From Variovorax paradoxus (lineage in GTDB: Bacteria; Pseudomonadota; Gammaproteobacteria; Burkholderiales; Burkholderiaceae_C): a stretch of 64,000 bases of DNA. The notes below the pieces were generated by a model, which made no database searches, was not told the DNA's origin, and worked only from the letters and a program-made list of their open reading frames with translations. Below are positions 37,527 through 48,741 of this stretch, piece by piece (position 1 is the stretch's first letter; the number at the start of each line of letters is the position of its first letter). A program made the position numbers and the translations under genes. The DNA lies in contig CP063166.1 of the NCBI GenBank assembly GCA_016806145.1, forward strand, positions 5,518,001-5,582,000, given 5' to 3'.

Positions 37527-38491
37527 TGCCGGTGTCGCAGGGATTCGACGCCGCGCTGGCCGGCGTCCTCGGTCTGTTGATCGGCAGCTTCCTCAACGTG
37601 GTGATCTACCGCACGCCGGCGATGATGTATCGCGACTGGCTCAACGACGCGGTCGCGAACCTCATGAGTTCGAAGGACATGCCTTCGCTCTGGTCGCTGG
37701 TCTTCGGCCCGAAGGCGCAGCCGCCGGCCGGTCTCGAGGCCGCGGCCGACAAGGCCGCGATCGAGCTCGAGAAGCTGCCGCGCTTCGACCTCATGCGGCC
37801 CGGCTCGCGCTGCGGCAGCTGCGGCCACGTGATCCGCTGGTACGAGAACATCCCGGTGCTGAGCTACCTCGCGCTGCGCGGCCGCTGCGGCGCCTGCAAG
37901 ACGCGCATCAGCCCGCGCTATCCGCTGGTCGAACTGGCCACCGCCGCGCTGTTCGCGCTGTGCGGCCACCGCTTCGGCCTCACGCCGGCGGGCGCGCTCT
38001 GGGCCGCCTTCGCGGCGCTGCTGGTCTGCCAGTTCCTGATCGACTTCGACACCCAGTTCCTGCCCGACTCGCTCAACTACCTGCTGCTGTGGCTCGGCCT
38101 GATCGGCGCGGCCGCGGGCTGGACCGGTACCTCGCTGCAGCTCTCGGTCTGGGGCGCGGTGTTCGGCTACCTCAGCCTCTGGCTGGTCTACCATGGCTAC
38201 CGACTCGTCACGGGCAAGGAAGGCATGGGCTACGGCGACTTCAAGCTGCTGGCGGCACTGGGCGCATGGCTCGGTGCCGACTACCTGATCGCGATCATCC
38301 TGGTCTCGTCGCTCGTGGGCGCCGTGCAGGGCCTGGGCATGCGTTTGGCCGGCAAGCTGGCCCACAAGGACATCCCGATCGCCTTCGGCCCCTTCCTCGC
38401 GGGCGCGGGCCTGGTCTGCCTCGTCATCGGCCCGGGCGCAGTCAAGCAATGGGCGCCCTTCGCCTTCCCGCTCGGCCCCTGGCTGCACTGA
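37526..38491 (+). CDS. pilD: Prepilin peptidase PilD
   Basis: 321 residues, starting at the ATG that overlaps the pilC stop by one base. N-terminal LLIGSFLNVVIYRTP, then an unusually long loop (about 33-88), the tetracysteine cytoplasmic motif CGSC...CGAC (about 93-120), and aspartate protease motifs DFDTQFLPD (about 172-180) and GMGYGDFK (about 233-240), with membrane helices. It cleaves and methylates prepilins at the inner membrane. Followed by coaE after 16 bases. Confidence 0.96.
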   Translation: MPVSQGFDAALAGVLGLLIGSFLNVVIYRTPAMMYRDWLNDAVANLMSSKDMPSLWSLVFGPKAQPPAGLEAAADKAAIELEKLPRFDLMRPGSRCGSCGHVIRWYENIPVLSYLALRGRCGACKTRISPRYPLVELATAALFALCGHRFGLTPAGALWAAFAALLVCQFLIDFDTQFLPDSLNYLLLWLGLIGAAAGWTGTSLQLSVWGAVFGYLSLWLVYHGYRLVTGKEGMGYGDFKLLAALGAWLGADYLIAIILVSSLVGAVQGLGMRLAGKLAHKDIPIAFGPFLAGAGLVCLVIGPGAVKQWAPFAFPLGPWLH

Positions 38492-38507
38492 AGGCCAAGC
38501 CCCTCCC

Positions 38508-39116
38508 ATGATCCGGCGCATCGGCCTCACCGGCGGCATCGGCAGCGGCAAGAGCACCGTCGCGGGCCTGCTGGTCGCCGAGGGCGCCGTGCTGGTCGAC
38601 ACCGATGCCATCGCGCGCCGCATCGCCGAACCCGGCGGCATCGCGATGCCGGCGCTCGAGGCGCGCTTCGGCGCCGCGGTGCTGCGGCCGGACGGCGGCC
38701 TCGACCGCGCCCGCATGCGCGAGATCGTGTTCCAGGACGCCGAGGCCAAGCGCGCGCTCGAAGGCATCCTGCATCCCCTGATCGGCGCCGAGACCCGGCG
38801 CGAGGCGGCCGACGCCGGTCCCGATGCCACCGTCGTCTTCGATGTCCCGCTGCTGGTCGAATCGGGACGCTGGCGCGCGCTCGTCGAACGCGTGCTGGTG
38901 GTCGACGCCACCGAAGCCACCCAGCTGCGGCGCGTCGTCGCGCGCTCGGGCTGGACGCCCGAAGCGGTGCGCTCGGTGATCGCGCAGCAGGCCCCGCGGG
39001 CGCTGCGCCGGGCCGCGGCCGACGCGGTCATCGACAACGAAAGCCTGACCCTGGAGGAACTCGCCGCGCAGGTGCGGGGTCTCTGGAAACGGTGGGCCTC
39101 GGCCGGCACGCGATAA
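38508..39116 (+). CDS. coaE: Dephospho-CoA kinase
   Basis: 202 residues. P-loop GGIGSGKSTV (about 9-18), DTDAIARRI, the FDVPLLVESGRW motif of CoaE, and VVDATEATQLRRVVARSG lid. It phosphorylates dephospho-CoA, last step of CoA synthesis. Its position after pilD and before zapD-yacG is the usual one in beta- and gammaproteobacteria, except that two extra genes are inserted downstream here. Confidence 0.96.
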   Translation: MIRRIGLTGGIGSGKSTVAGLLVAEGAVLVDTDAIARRIAEPGGIAMPALEARFGAAVLRPDGGLDRARMREIVFQDAEAKRALEGILHPLIGAETRREAADAGPDATVVFDVPLLVESGRWRALVERVLVVDATEATQLRRVVARSGWTPEAVRSVIAQQAPRALRRAAADAVIDNESLTLEELAAQVRGLWKRWASAGTR

Positions 39117-39162
39117 TCGCCGGTTAGCCGCAGCGGCGGCTGCACCACGATTACGACAAAAA

Positions 39163-39188
39163 GGCGCTCGCTGCAGCGCCTCCTTTCG
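39163..39188 (+). terminator. Weak hairpin between coaE and the MBOAT gene
   Basis: GGCGCT (39163-39168) pairs with AGCGCC (39175-39180), loop CGCTGC, followed by TCCTTTC. May end or attenuate the pil-coaE transcript just ahead of the inserted pair. Confidence 0.35.
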
Positions 39189-39190
39189 AG

Positions 39191-40681
39191 ATGCTGTTCA
39201 ACTCGTATCCCTTCATCTTTGTCTATTTCCCGCTGGTGCTGCTCGGGTTCTTCCTGATCGGCAAACGCAACATCCGGGCCGCGGCCGGGTTTCTTGCGCT
39301 GGCCTCGCTGTTCTTCTATGGCTGGTGGAGCGTGCAGGCCCTGCCGCTGCTGCTGGCCTCGATCTGCGTCAACTACTGGTTCGGCCTGCGCCTGACGCCG
39401 GCACCGGGGCGCGACGACCGTCGGCGCAAGACCCTGCTGATCACCGCGCTCACGGTCAACCTCGTGGTGCTGGCGGTCTTCAAGTACGCGAACTTCTTCG
39501 TCTCGAACGTCAACGACGGCCTGAGCGCCGCGGGCCTCGCGCCGATCCCGCTGCTGCACATCGTGCTGCCGATCGGCATCTCGTTCTACACCTTCACGCA
39601 GATCGCCTTCCTGGTCGACTGCTGGCAGGGCAAGGTGCACGAGCGCAGCTTCATCCACTACGTGCTGTTCGTCACCTACTTCCCGCATCTGATCGCGGGC
39701 CCGGTGCTGCACCACGCGCAGATGATGCCGCAGTTCGCCAACCCGGCGACCTACCGCGCCGACCCCAACAAGATCGCGCTCGGGCTGGCCATCTTCACCT
39801 TCGGCCTGGCCAAGAAGCTGCTGATCGCCGACTCGATGGGCCAGTACGCCGACCTGGTCTTCAACGGCGTGCACAACGGCATCGAGCCCACGCTCTACAC
39901 GGCTTGGTTCGGCGTGCTCGCCTATACGCTGCAGATCTACTTCGACTTCTCGGGCTACTCCGACATGGCGGTCGGCCTGTCGCTGTGCCTGGGCGTGCAG
40001 CTGCCGCTGAACTTCAACTCGCCCTACAAGTCGACCAGCATCATCGAGTTCTGGCGCCGCTGGCACATCTCGCTTTCGACCTTCCTGCGCGACTACCTGT
40101 ACATCCCGCTGGGCGGCAACCGCAAGGGCCCGAAGCGCCGCCACGTGAACCTGTTCCTCACGATGGTGCTCGGCGGCCTGTGGCACGGCGCGGCCTGGAC
40201 CTTCGTGATCTGGGGCGCGCTGCATGGCATCTTCCTGATGATCAACCACGTCTGGACCACCACCTTCCGCAAGGGCCCGTCGGGCATCGCCGGCCGCGTC
40301 TTCGGCTGGTTCCTGACCTTCCTGTGCGTGATGATCGCCTGGGTGATGTTCCGCGCCGAGAGCCTGCATGCCGCCATGGACATCTATCGCGGCATGCTGG
40401 GCCTGCACGGCGCGCCCGACACCGCCTTCCGCGAGTTCCTCGCGGTGCCCTACCGCAAGCCCGAGTTCTTCCAGACCATGCTGGTGGCGATCATCATCTG
40501 CCTCGCGCTGCCGCCCACCATCACGCTGCAGCGCTGGGTGCCGCAGGCCGCCGCGCTCGCCGGCCGGCCCCAGCTCAACAAGCTGTTCACGGCCGCGATG
40601 GCGCTCTTCACCGTGACGCTGCTCGGCATCTGCATCTCGAAACTGGGCACCTACAGCCCCTTCCTCTATTTCCAGTTCTGA
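39191..40681 (+). CDS. MBOAT-family O-acyltransferase (AlgI/PatA-like)
   Basis: 496 residues, about eleven to twelve membrane segments. Family features: N-terminal FNSYPFIFVYFPLVLLGFFL, the PHLIAGPVLHHAQMMPQF motif, YSDMAVGLSLCLGVQLPLNF, conserved EFWRRWHISLSTFLRDYLYI, and the catalytic His in GGLWHGAAWTFVIWGALHG. AlgI/PatA-type proteins move acetyl groups across the inner membrane for O-acetylation of polysaccharides or peptidoglycan; the acceptor here is unknown. The next gene, an SGNH-like protein starting 1 base after its stop, looks like the periplasmic transfer partner. The pair lies between coaE and zapD. Confidence 0.92.
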   Translation: MLFNSYPFIFVYFPLVLLGFFLIGKRNIRAAAGFLALASLFFYGWWSVQALPLLLASICVNYWFGLRLTPAPGRDDRRRKTLLITALTVNLVVLAVFKYANFFVSNVNDGLSAAGLAPIPLLHIVLPIGISFYTFTQIAFLVDCWQGKVHERSFIHYVLFVTYFPHLIAGPVLHHAQMMPQFANPATYRADPNKIALGLAIFTFGLAKKLLIADSMGQYADLVFNGVHNGIEPTLYTAWFGVLAYTLQIYFDFSGYSDMAVGLSLCLGVQLPLNFNSPYKSTSIIEFWRRWHISLSTFLRDYLYIPLGGNRKGPKRRHVNLFLTMVLGGLWHGAAWTFVIWGALHGIFLMINHVWTTTFRKGPSGIAGRVFGWFLTFLCVMIAWVMFRAESLHAAMDIYRGMLGLHGAPDTAFREFLAVPYRKPEFFQTMLVAIIICLALPPTITLQRWVPQAAALAGRPQLNKLFTAAMALFTVTLLGICISKLGTYSPFLYFQF

Positions 40682-40682
40682 C

Positions 40683-41696
40683 ATGACGCCCGCAAAACTG
40701 TGGCTGCGGATCTTCGTGGCCGGATTCCTCCTCATCTCGTCGCTGCTGGTGCTCACGCTCGCGACGCCCATTCCCTATGGCGACCTGAGCCGCATCGGCC
40801 TGATGTCCGACCGCGAGTTCGGCTGGACCCAGGAGCCGCCGAAGGTCGCGCCCGAGTACCTGCGTGCCGTACCGCTCGACCAGGCCGACATCCTCGTGAT
40901 CGGCGACAGCTTCTCGATGACGCACCGCTGGCAGTCGGTGCTGGTCAAGGGCGGCTACAAGGTCACCACGGCTTTCTGGGGGCAGTTCGACGAGCGCCTG
41001 TGCGGCGACTTCGATGCCTGGCTCGCGCGTGCCGGCTTCAAGGGCAAGCTCGTGATCGTCGAGAGCGTGGAGCGCATCCTGCAGGAGCGCATGCGCTACA
41101 CGCGCAGCTGCGAGACCATGAAGCGGCCCTTCGCCGCACGCACCGAGCCTTTCGCGCCGCCGCTCGAGCACGTGCCCGGCTTCGCGCTCAACTGGGGCGC
41201 CAAGCTCACCTCGGGCCTGGACACGCTCAAGTACACGCGCGCCGCCAAGGCGACCACGGCCGACACCGTCTCCACCGACCGCACCAAGGCGCGCACGGTG
41301 GTCAATGGTTGCGAAATGTTCAGTCACCGCCTGTGCAACAAGGCGCTGTTTTTCGGCGAGGACGACGAGAACGGCGAGCTGCCGGCCGAGGACGTGGCCG
41401 CGATGCAGGCCTTCACGAAGTCGCAGACCGCGTTCCCGATGCTCTGGATGGTGATCCCCAACAAGACCACCACCTACATCGATCCCTCGCATTCGAAGGC
41501 CTTCGTCGAGGCGTTCAGGGCCTCGGGCCTCGGCCCCGACCTGTTCGCCTTCGCGCAGCAGAAGAAGACCCAGGTCCGCGACTTCTACTTCCCCAACGAC
41601 ACCCATCTGTCGATGCACGGCCAGCTCGCGCTCGGCGAGCTGATGCTCGGCGAGGTGCGCAAGATCGTGCCCGAGCCCCCGTCACGCACGCCATGA
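40683..41696 (+). CDS. SGNH-like membrane-anchored protein, likely acetyltransferase partner
   Basis: 337 residues with one N-terminal anchor (about 7-27, IFVAGFLLISSLLVLTLA) and a periplasmic domain. The GDS motif of SGNH hydrolases is visible as ILVIGDSFSMTHRW (about 70-83), and a C-terminal DTHLSMHG (about 308-315) supplies the expected Asp and His. This matches AlgX/AlgJ/PatB-like transferases that accept acetyl groups from an MBOAT partner. Overall similarity to a named family is not certain from reading alone, but adjacency to the MBOAT gene and the motif set agree. Confidence 0.75.
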   Translation: MTPAKLWLRIFVAGFLLISSLLVLTLATPIPYGDLSRIGLMSDREFGWTQEPPKVAPEYLRAVPLDQADILVIGDSFSMTHRWQSVLVKGGYKVTTAFWGQFDERLCGDFDAWLARAGFKGKLVIVESVERILQERMRYTRSCETMKRPFAARTEPFAPPLEHVPGFALNWGAKLTSGLDTLKYTRAAKATTADTVSTDRTKARTVVNGCEMFSHRLCNKALFFGEDDENGELPAEDVAAMQAFTKSQTAFPMLWMVIPNKTTTYIDPSHSKAFVEAFRASGLGPDLFAFAQQKKTQVRDFYFPNDTHLSMHGQLALGELMLGEVRKIVPEPPSRTP

Positions 41697-41730
41697 GGCT
41701 ATCATCGCCTCGTCAGGAGACCGAGCCCGC

Positions 41731-42486
41731 GTGATCCTCTACGAGTACCCCTTCAACGAGCGCATCCGGACCTATCTGCGACTCGAGCACCTGTTTCGCC
41801 GCCTTGGCGAGCTGGTGCCTGCCGAGTCGCCCCTGTCCCACCACTTCGCGCTCGTCACCATCTTCGAGATCATGGATGTGGCCGCGCGCGCGGACCTCAA
41901 GTCCGACGTCATGCGCGATCTCGAGAAGCACAAGTCCACCTTCAACGCCTATCGCGGCAATCCGAACATCTCGGAAGCCGCGCTCGACCAGGTGGTGGCG
42001 CAGCTCGAGCGCAACTTCAACACGCTCAACGGCATCGCGGGCAAGGCCGGCCAGTCGCTGACCGAGAACGAGTGGCTCATGAGCATTCGCAGCCGCGCGA
42101 GCATCCCGGGCGGCACCTGCGAATTCGACCTGCCCGCCTACTACGCCTGGCAGCACCGCAGCAGCCAGAGCCGCCGCGCCGACCTCGAGCGCTGGTCGGG
42201 CACGCTGGCGCCGCTGGCCGAATCGATCTACCTGCTGCTCAAGCTGCTGCGCGACGCCGACGTGCCCTACAAGGTCATCGCCACCAACGGGCAGTTCCAG
42301 CAGAACCTGCCGCAGGGACGCAGCTTCCAGCTGCTGCGCCTGCGCATCGATCCCAAGCTCGGCCTGATCCCCGAGATCAGCGGCAACCGGCTCATGGTCT
42401 CGGTGCGGCTCATGCGCCACGAGAGCGACGACCGCCTCCACCAGAGCAGCGACGACACCCCCTTCGAACTCACCCTGTGCGCATGA
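41731..42486 (+). CDS. zapD: Cell division protein ZapD
   Basis: 251 residues, GTG start at 41731 with CAGGAGACC 10-18 bases upstream. The opening [22 protein letters not shown] is the ZapD (DUF1342) signature, and the rest is alpha-helical with [17 protein letters not shown] and [19 protein letters not shown] patterns. It crosslinks FtsZ filaments. Its usual neighbours coaE and yacG are both present, although coaE is separated by the acetyltransferase pair. It overlaps yacG by ATGA. Confidence 0.95.
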   Translation: MILYEYPFNERIRTYLRLEHLFRRLGELVPAESPLSHHFALVTIFEIMDVAARADLKSDVMRDLEKHKSTFNAYRGNPNISEAALDQVVAQLERNFNTLNGIAGKAGQSLTENEWLMSIRSRASIPGGTCEFDLPAYYAWQHRSSQSRRADLERWSGTLAPLAESIYLLLKLLRDADVPYKVIATNGQFQQNLPQGRSFQLLRLRIDPKLGLIPEISGNRLMVSVRLMRHESDDRLHQSSDDTPFELTLCA

Positions 42487-42707
42487 CAGGCGAAGAGCGC
42501 ATCGAGCCCCGCGAGGGCGAACGCATCGTCCGCTGCCCGAGCTGCGGCGGCGACAGCGTGTATTCGGAACGCAACCCCTACCGCCCCTTCTGCAGCGCGC
42601 GCTGCAAGGGCATCGACCTCGGCGCCTGGGCCAGCGAGGAGTTCAGGATGCCGGCCGAGGCCCCGCCCGACGACGAGCCTTTCGGCGATCCCAAGGCGCA
42701 GCAGTAG
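42483..42707 (+). CDS. yacG: DNA gyrase inhibitor YacG (zinc-binding)
   Basis: 74 residues starting at the ATG overlapping the zapD stop. Zinc knuckle: CPSCGG, then [19 protein letters not shown], giving C-X2-C and C-X3-C. Family proteins inhibit gyrase activity. The acidic C-terminus is Pro/Asp-rich. Convergent with the Nudix gene. Confidence 0.94.
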   Translation: MTGEERIEPREGERIVRCPSCGGDSVYSERNPYRPFCSARCKGIDLGAWASEEFRMPAEAPPDDEPFGDPKAQQ

Positions 42708-42710
42708 CAA

Positions 42711-42760
42711 GCCCGCGGAAATCCGTGGGCGGCCTGCCTGCCGCAGGCGTTGCGATTTCC
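42711..42760. terminator. Convergent terminator region with nested stems
   Basis: GCCCGCGGA/TCCGTGGGC (42711-42719 with 42722-42730, one G-U), GCCTGC/GCAGGC (42732-42737 with 42743-42748) and GGAAATC/GATTTCC (42717-42723 with 42754-42760) can form alternative or nested hairpins between the convergent yacG and Nudix genes. Confidence 0.6.
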
Positions 42761-42762
42761 TT

Positions 42763-43221
42763 TCAGGCCAGGGTCGACACGGCCTGGGCCGCCGACGCGG
42801 GCAGGCCGCGCTCCTGCACCAGCCATTCGAGCACCGGCAGCGCGCCCGGCAGCACGGGCGCCACGTCCAGCGGCAGGTGTTGCCAGGCCATCTGCTGGCC
42901 TTCGCGCATCTCGAAGTCGCCGTGCCAGGCCGTGACCTTGCACCAGTGCAGGCGCACCAGCGCATGGGGGTAGTCGTGCTCGGTCACTTTCCAGACCGTG
43001 GCGCCGTCGATGGTGATGCCGAGCTCTTCCTGCAGCTCGCGCCGCAGCGCCTCCTCGACCGTCTCGCCGGCTTCGATCTTGCCGCCCGGAAACTCCCAGT
43101 AGCCCGCATAGGGCTTGCCGGGCGGACGGGTCGATAGCAGCAGCGCATCGTCGGCCGTGCGGATCAGCACGCCGACCGCGACCTCGGTGTGCTTGCGCGG
43201 CTGGGCCGGCTCCGTGCTCAT
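42763..43221 (-). CDS. MutT-type Nudix hydrolase
   Basis: 152 residues from ATG 43219-43221, overlapping the preceding ATPase stop by ATGA. Nudix box GGKIEAGETVEEALRRELQE-ELGI (about 40-63) is intact; VAVGVLIRTADDALLLSTRP and GYWEFPGGK match MutT-like 8-oxo-dGTP hydrolases. In betaproteobacteria this gene commonly lies between a DUF815 ATPase and yacG, near argJ and secA. MutT identity is likely but not proven from the sequence. Confidence 0.9.
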   Translation of the reverse strand: MSTEPAQPRKHTEVAVGVLIRTADDALLLSTRPPGKPYAGYWEFPGGKIEAGETVEEALRRELQEELGITIDGATVWKVTEHDYPHALVRLHWCKVTAWHGDFEMREGQQMAWQHLPLDVAPVLPGALPVLEWLVQERGLPASAAQAVSTLA

Positions 43222-44093
43222 GCAGTGGCCCGCCCCGCGTAGTCGCGCGCGAACTGGTAGGCCACGCGGCCGCTGCGCGAGCCGCGCTCGAGCGCCCAGA
43301 CCAGCGCCTCGGGCCGCGCGGCCTCGATCGCGGCGGCATCGACACCGAAGGACGCGAGCCACTGGGCCACGATGGTGAGGTACTCGTTCTGGCTGAACGG
43401 GTAGAAGCTGACCCACAGGCCGAAGCGCTCCGACAGCGAGATCTTCTCCTCGATCACCTCGCCCGGATGGACCTCGCCATCCTCGGTGTGGGTGTAGCTG
43501 AGGTTGTCCTTCATGTACTCGGGCAGCAGGTGGCGCCGGTTGCTGGTCGCGTAGATCAGCACATTGGGCGTGGCCGCGGCGATCGAGCCGTCGAGGATCG
43601 ACTTGAGCGCCTTGTAGCCCGGCTCGCCCTCGTCGAAGCTCAGGTCGTCGCTGAAGACGATGAATTTCTCGGGCCGCTGCGACACCACCTCGACGATGTC
43701 GGGCAGATCGGTGAGCTCGGCCTTGTCGACCTCGATCAGGCGCAGGCCCTGCGGCGCGTAGGCCTGCAGGCAGGCGCGGATCAGCGAGGACTTGCCGGTG
43801 CCGCGCGCGCCCGTCAGCAGCACGTTGTTGGCCGGCTTGCCCTCGACGAACTGGCGCGTGTTGCGCTCGATCTTTTCCTTCTGGACGTCGATTTCCTTCA
43901 GCGCATCGAGCGCCATCGTCGCCACGTGCCGGACCGGCTCGAGCACGCCGTGGCCCGAACTGCGGCGGCGGTAGCGCCAGGCGATGGAAGCGTTCCAGTC
44001 GGCCGGTTCGGCCAGCGGCTGGGGCAGGATCGACTCGATGCGGGTGATGAGCTGCTCGGCGCGCTCGATCAGTCTCTGGAACTGCTCGTTCAT
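43218..44093 (-). CDS. DUF815 AAA-type ATP-binding protein
   Basis: 291 residues. Walker A GARGTGKSSLIRA (about 97-109) and Walker B EKFIVFSDDLSFDE (about 137-150), followed by LIYATSNRRHLLPEYM, as in the DUF815 family of P-loop ATPases. Its role is not established. Immediately upstream of the Nudix gene (ATGA overlap) and 7 bases downstream of argJ's frame on the opposite end (argJ stops at 44101), so likely part of the secA-argJ-ATPase-Nudix run. Confidence 0.9.
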   Translation of the reverse strand: MNEQFQRLIERAEQLITRIESILPQPLAEPADWNASIAWRYRRRSSGHGVLEPVRHVATMALDALKEIDVQKEKIERNTRQFVEGKPANNVLLTGARGTGKSSLIRACLQAYAPQGLRLIEVDKAELTDLPDIVEVVSQRPEKFIVFSDDLSFDEGEPGYKALKSILDGSIAAATPNVLIYATSNRRHLLPEYMKDNLSYTHTEDGEVHPGEVIEEKISLSERFGLWVSFYPFSQNEYLTIVAQWLASFGVDAAAIEAARPEALVWALERGSRSGRVAYQFARDYAGRATA

Positions 44094-44100
44094 CGAAAAA

Positions 44101-45330
44101 TCAGGATCTGTAGTCGGCGTTGATCGACACGTAGTCGTGGCTGAAGTCGCAGGTCCAGACGGTTTCGCTGGCGTTGCCGCGGCCGAGGTTCACGCGCACC
44201 GTGATCTCGCTTTGCTTCATCACGCGCTGGCCGTCCTCCTCGCGGTAGGCCGGGTTGCGGCCGCCCTTGACCGCCACGTGCACGTCGTCGAGGAACAGGT
44301 CGATGCCGGTCTGGTCGAGGTCGGCGATGCCCGCGTAGCCCACGGCCGCGAGGATGCGGCCGAGGTTCGGGTCGCTGGCGTAGAAGGCGGTCTTGACCAG
44401 CGGCGAATGCGCGATCGCATAGGCCACCTGGCGGCATTCGGCGGCGTCGCGGCCGCCGTCGATCTGCACCGCGATGAACTTGGTCGCGCCTTCGCCGTCG
44501 CGCACGATGGCCTGCGCGAGCAGGCGCGCCACCTCCTGCATCGCGGCCACGAGCGCCTGGCCCTCGGCCGAATCGAGCGAGGTGATGGTCGCGTGCGCGG
44601 CCTTCTGCGTGGCGATGACCACGAAGGAGTCGTTGGTCGAGGTGTCGCCGTCGATGGTCACGCGGTTGAACGAAGCGTCGGCCAGCTGTTTGGCCAGCGG
44701 CTGGATCAGCGCCGGGTCGATCTTCGCGTCGGTGGCCATGAAGCCCAGCATGGTCGCCATGTTCGGGCGGATCATGCCGGCGCCCTTGCTGATGCCGGTG
44801 ACGCTGACCGTGGCGCCGCCGATCTGCACCTGGCGGCTGAAGGCCTTGGGCACGGTGTCGGTGGTCATGATGCCTTCGGCGGCACGGGCCCAGTGGTTAT
44901 CGGCGGCATCGGCCAGCGCGGCGGGCAGGCCGGCCTCGATGCGGTCGATCGGCAGCGGCTCCATGATCACGCCGGTCGAGAACGGCAGGATCTGCTCGGG
45001 CGCCAGGTCGAGCTGGCGCGCCAGCGCGATGCAGGTGGCGCGGGTGCGCGCCAGGCCGTCCTCGCCGGTGCCGGCGTTGGCATTGCCGGTGTTGATCAGC
45101 ATTGCGCGGATGCCGTGGCCGGCCGCGAGGTGGTCGCGGCAGACCTGCACCGGCGCGGCGCAGAAGCGGTTCTGCGTGAACACGCCGCCGACCGCGGCGC
45201 CTTCATCGATCAGCACGACCGTCAGGTCCTTGCGGTTGGCCTTGCGCACGCCCGCTTCGGCTACGCCGATGCGGACGCCGGGGACCGCGAACAAGGCGGC
45301 GGGATCGGGAGCGGACAGGTTCACGGGCAT
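44101..45330 (-). CDS. argJ: Bifunctional ornithine acetyltransferase / N-acetylglutamate synthase
   Basis: 409 residues from ATG 45328-45330; an upstream in-frame start would lie against secA. Autocleavage region [20 protein letters not shown] (about 180-199, cleavage before the Thr) is intact, and [27 protein letters not shown] are as in ArgJ. It carries out both acetyl-transfer steps of the arginine cycle. Starts 25 bases after the secA stop. Confidence 0.97.
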   Translation of the reverse strand: MPVNLSAPDPAALFAVPGVRIGVAEAGVRKANRKDLTVVLIDEGAAVGGVFTQNRFCAAPVQVCRDHLAAGHGIRAMLINTGNANAGTGEDGLARTRATCIALARQLDLAPEQILPFSTGVIMEPLPIDRIEAGLPAALADAADNHWARAAEGIMTTDTVPKAFSRQVQIGGATVSVTGISKGAGMIRPNMATMLGFMATDAKIDPALIQPLAKQLADASFNRVTIDGDTSTNDSFVVIATQKAAHATITSLDSAEGQALVAAMQEVARLLAQAIVRDGEGATKFIAVQIDGGRDAAECRQVAYAIAHSPLVKTAFYASDPNLGRILAAVGYAGIADLDQTGIDLFLDDVHVAVKGGRNPAYREEDGQRVMKQSEITVRVNLGRGNASETVWTCDFSHDYVSINADYRS

Positions 45331-45355
45331 GGCGGTATCTCTTCGGAGTTGCGGG

Positions 45356-48142
<2,787 letters not shown>

Positions 48143-48263
48143 GGGTGGAGGTGGGCGGGCACCTGACACGACAGGCACTGCGACCGGATTCCCTAAGATA
48201 TGGTGAGAGCAGTTGGGCGCACCTCTTTCAAAAGCAAGCCTTCGAAAGTCGGAAGCCCGTGCC

Positions 48264-48287
48264 GGTTATCGGTAGTCGGGTTATCGG
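48264..48287. repeat. GGTTATCGG direct repeat in the secA-DUF721 spacer
   Basis: GGTTATCGG occurs at 48264-48272 and again at 48279-48287, 15 bases apart, in a 221-base divergent spacer. It could be a tandem binding site; otherwise the spacer shows only a GC-rich CCGGCGG/CCGCCGG element (48303-48318). Confidence 0.35.
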
Positions 48288-48363
48288 ATTTGAACGATTT
48301 TCCCGGCGGGACCGCCGGCAAACCGGGCATTTTAGCTGTCTTGTTTCACCCACAGAATTACGA

Positions 48364-48672
48364 ATGAATCGCCGTTCCACGCCCCCGTTCACGCTGCAGC
48401 AGGCGGCCGAGGATTCGCCCACGCTGGCGAGCCTGATCGCCCGCGCGCGCGACGCCGGCGACCGGCTGCGCGCGGTCGAGGAACTGATCCCGCCGCTGAT
48501 GCGCCCGGCCATCCAGGCCGGCCCGGCCGAGGGCGACGAATGGTGCCTGCTGGTCAAGGGCAGCGCCGCGGCCGCCAAGCTGCGCCAGCTGGCGCCGATG
48601 CTCGTGACCCGGCTGCGCAACCGCGGCTGGGAGGTGCGCAGCATCCGCATCAAGGTGCAGACCGGACGCTGA
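48364..48672 (+). CDS. DUF721 (DciA-like) protein
   Basis: 102 residues from ATG 48364. The architecture, FTLQQAAEDSPTLASLIARA then the compact beta-alpha part WCLLVKGSAAAAKLRQLAPM and LVTRLRNRGWEVRSIRIKVQ, is that of DUF721, whose members include the replicative helicase loader DciA. It is encoded divergently from secA, a common location in betaproteobacteria. Helicase loading by this particular protein is inferred. Confidence 0.75.
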   Translation: MNRRSTPPFTLQQAAEDSPTLASLIARARDAGDRLRAVEELIPPLMRPAIQAGPAEGDEWCLLVKGSAAAAKLRQLAPMLVTRLRNRGWEVRSIRIKVQTGR

Positions 48673-48701
48673 AGCCCGCGGCGGCCGGCCGCCCTTCCTG
48701 C

Positions 48702-48741
48702 ATTTTACTTTTCGTCTGGAATTGGATAATATTTCCAGATG
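48702..48741 (+). promoter_or_regulatory. Inverted repeat overlapping -10 and start codon of the reductase gene
   Basis: TCTGGAA (48715-48721) and TTCCAGA (48733-48739) form an inverted repeat with 11-base spacing; the -10-like GATAAT (48725-48730) lies in its centre and the last A of the right arm is the A of the ATG. No ribosome site precedes the start. It reads as an operator on a leaderless transcript. A -35-like TTTTAC lies at 48703-48708. Confidence 0.55.

Noticed and set aside
37385..40771. A 1128-codon minus-strand open frame across pilC to the MBOAT gene
   Set aside because: Shadow; plus-strand pilC, pilD, coaE and MBOAT genes are unambiguous.
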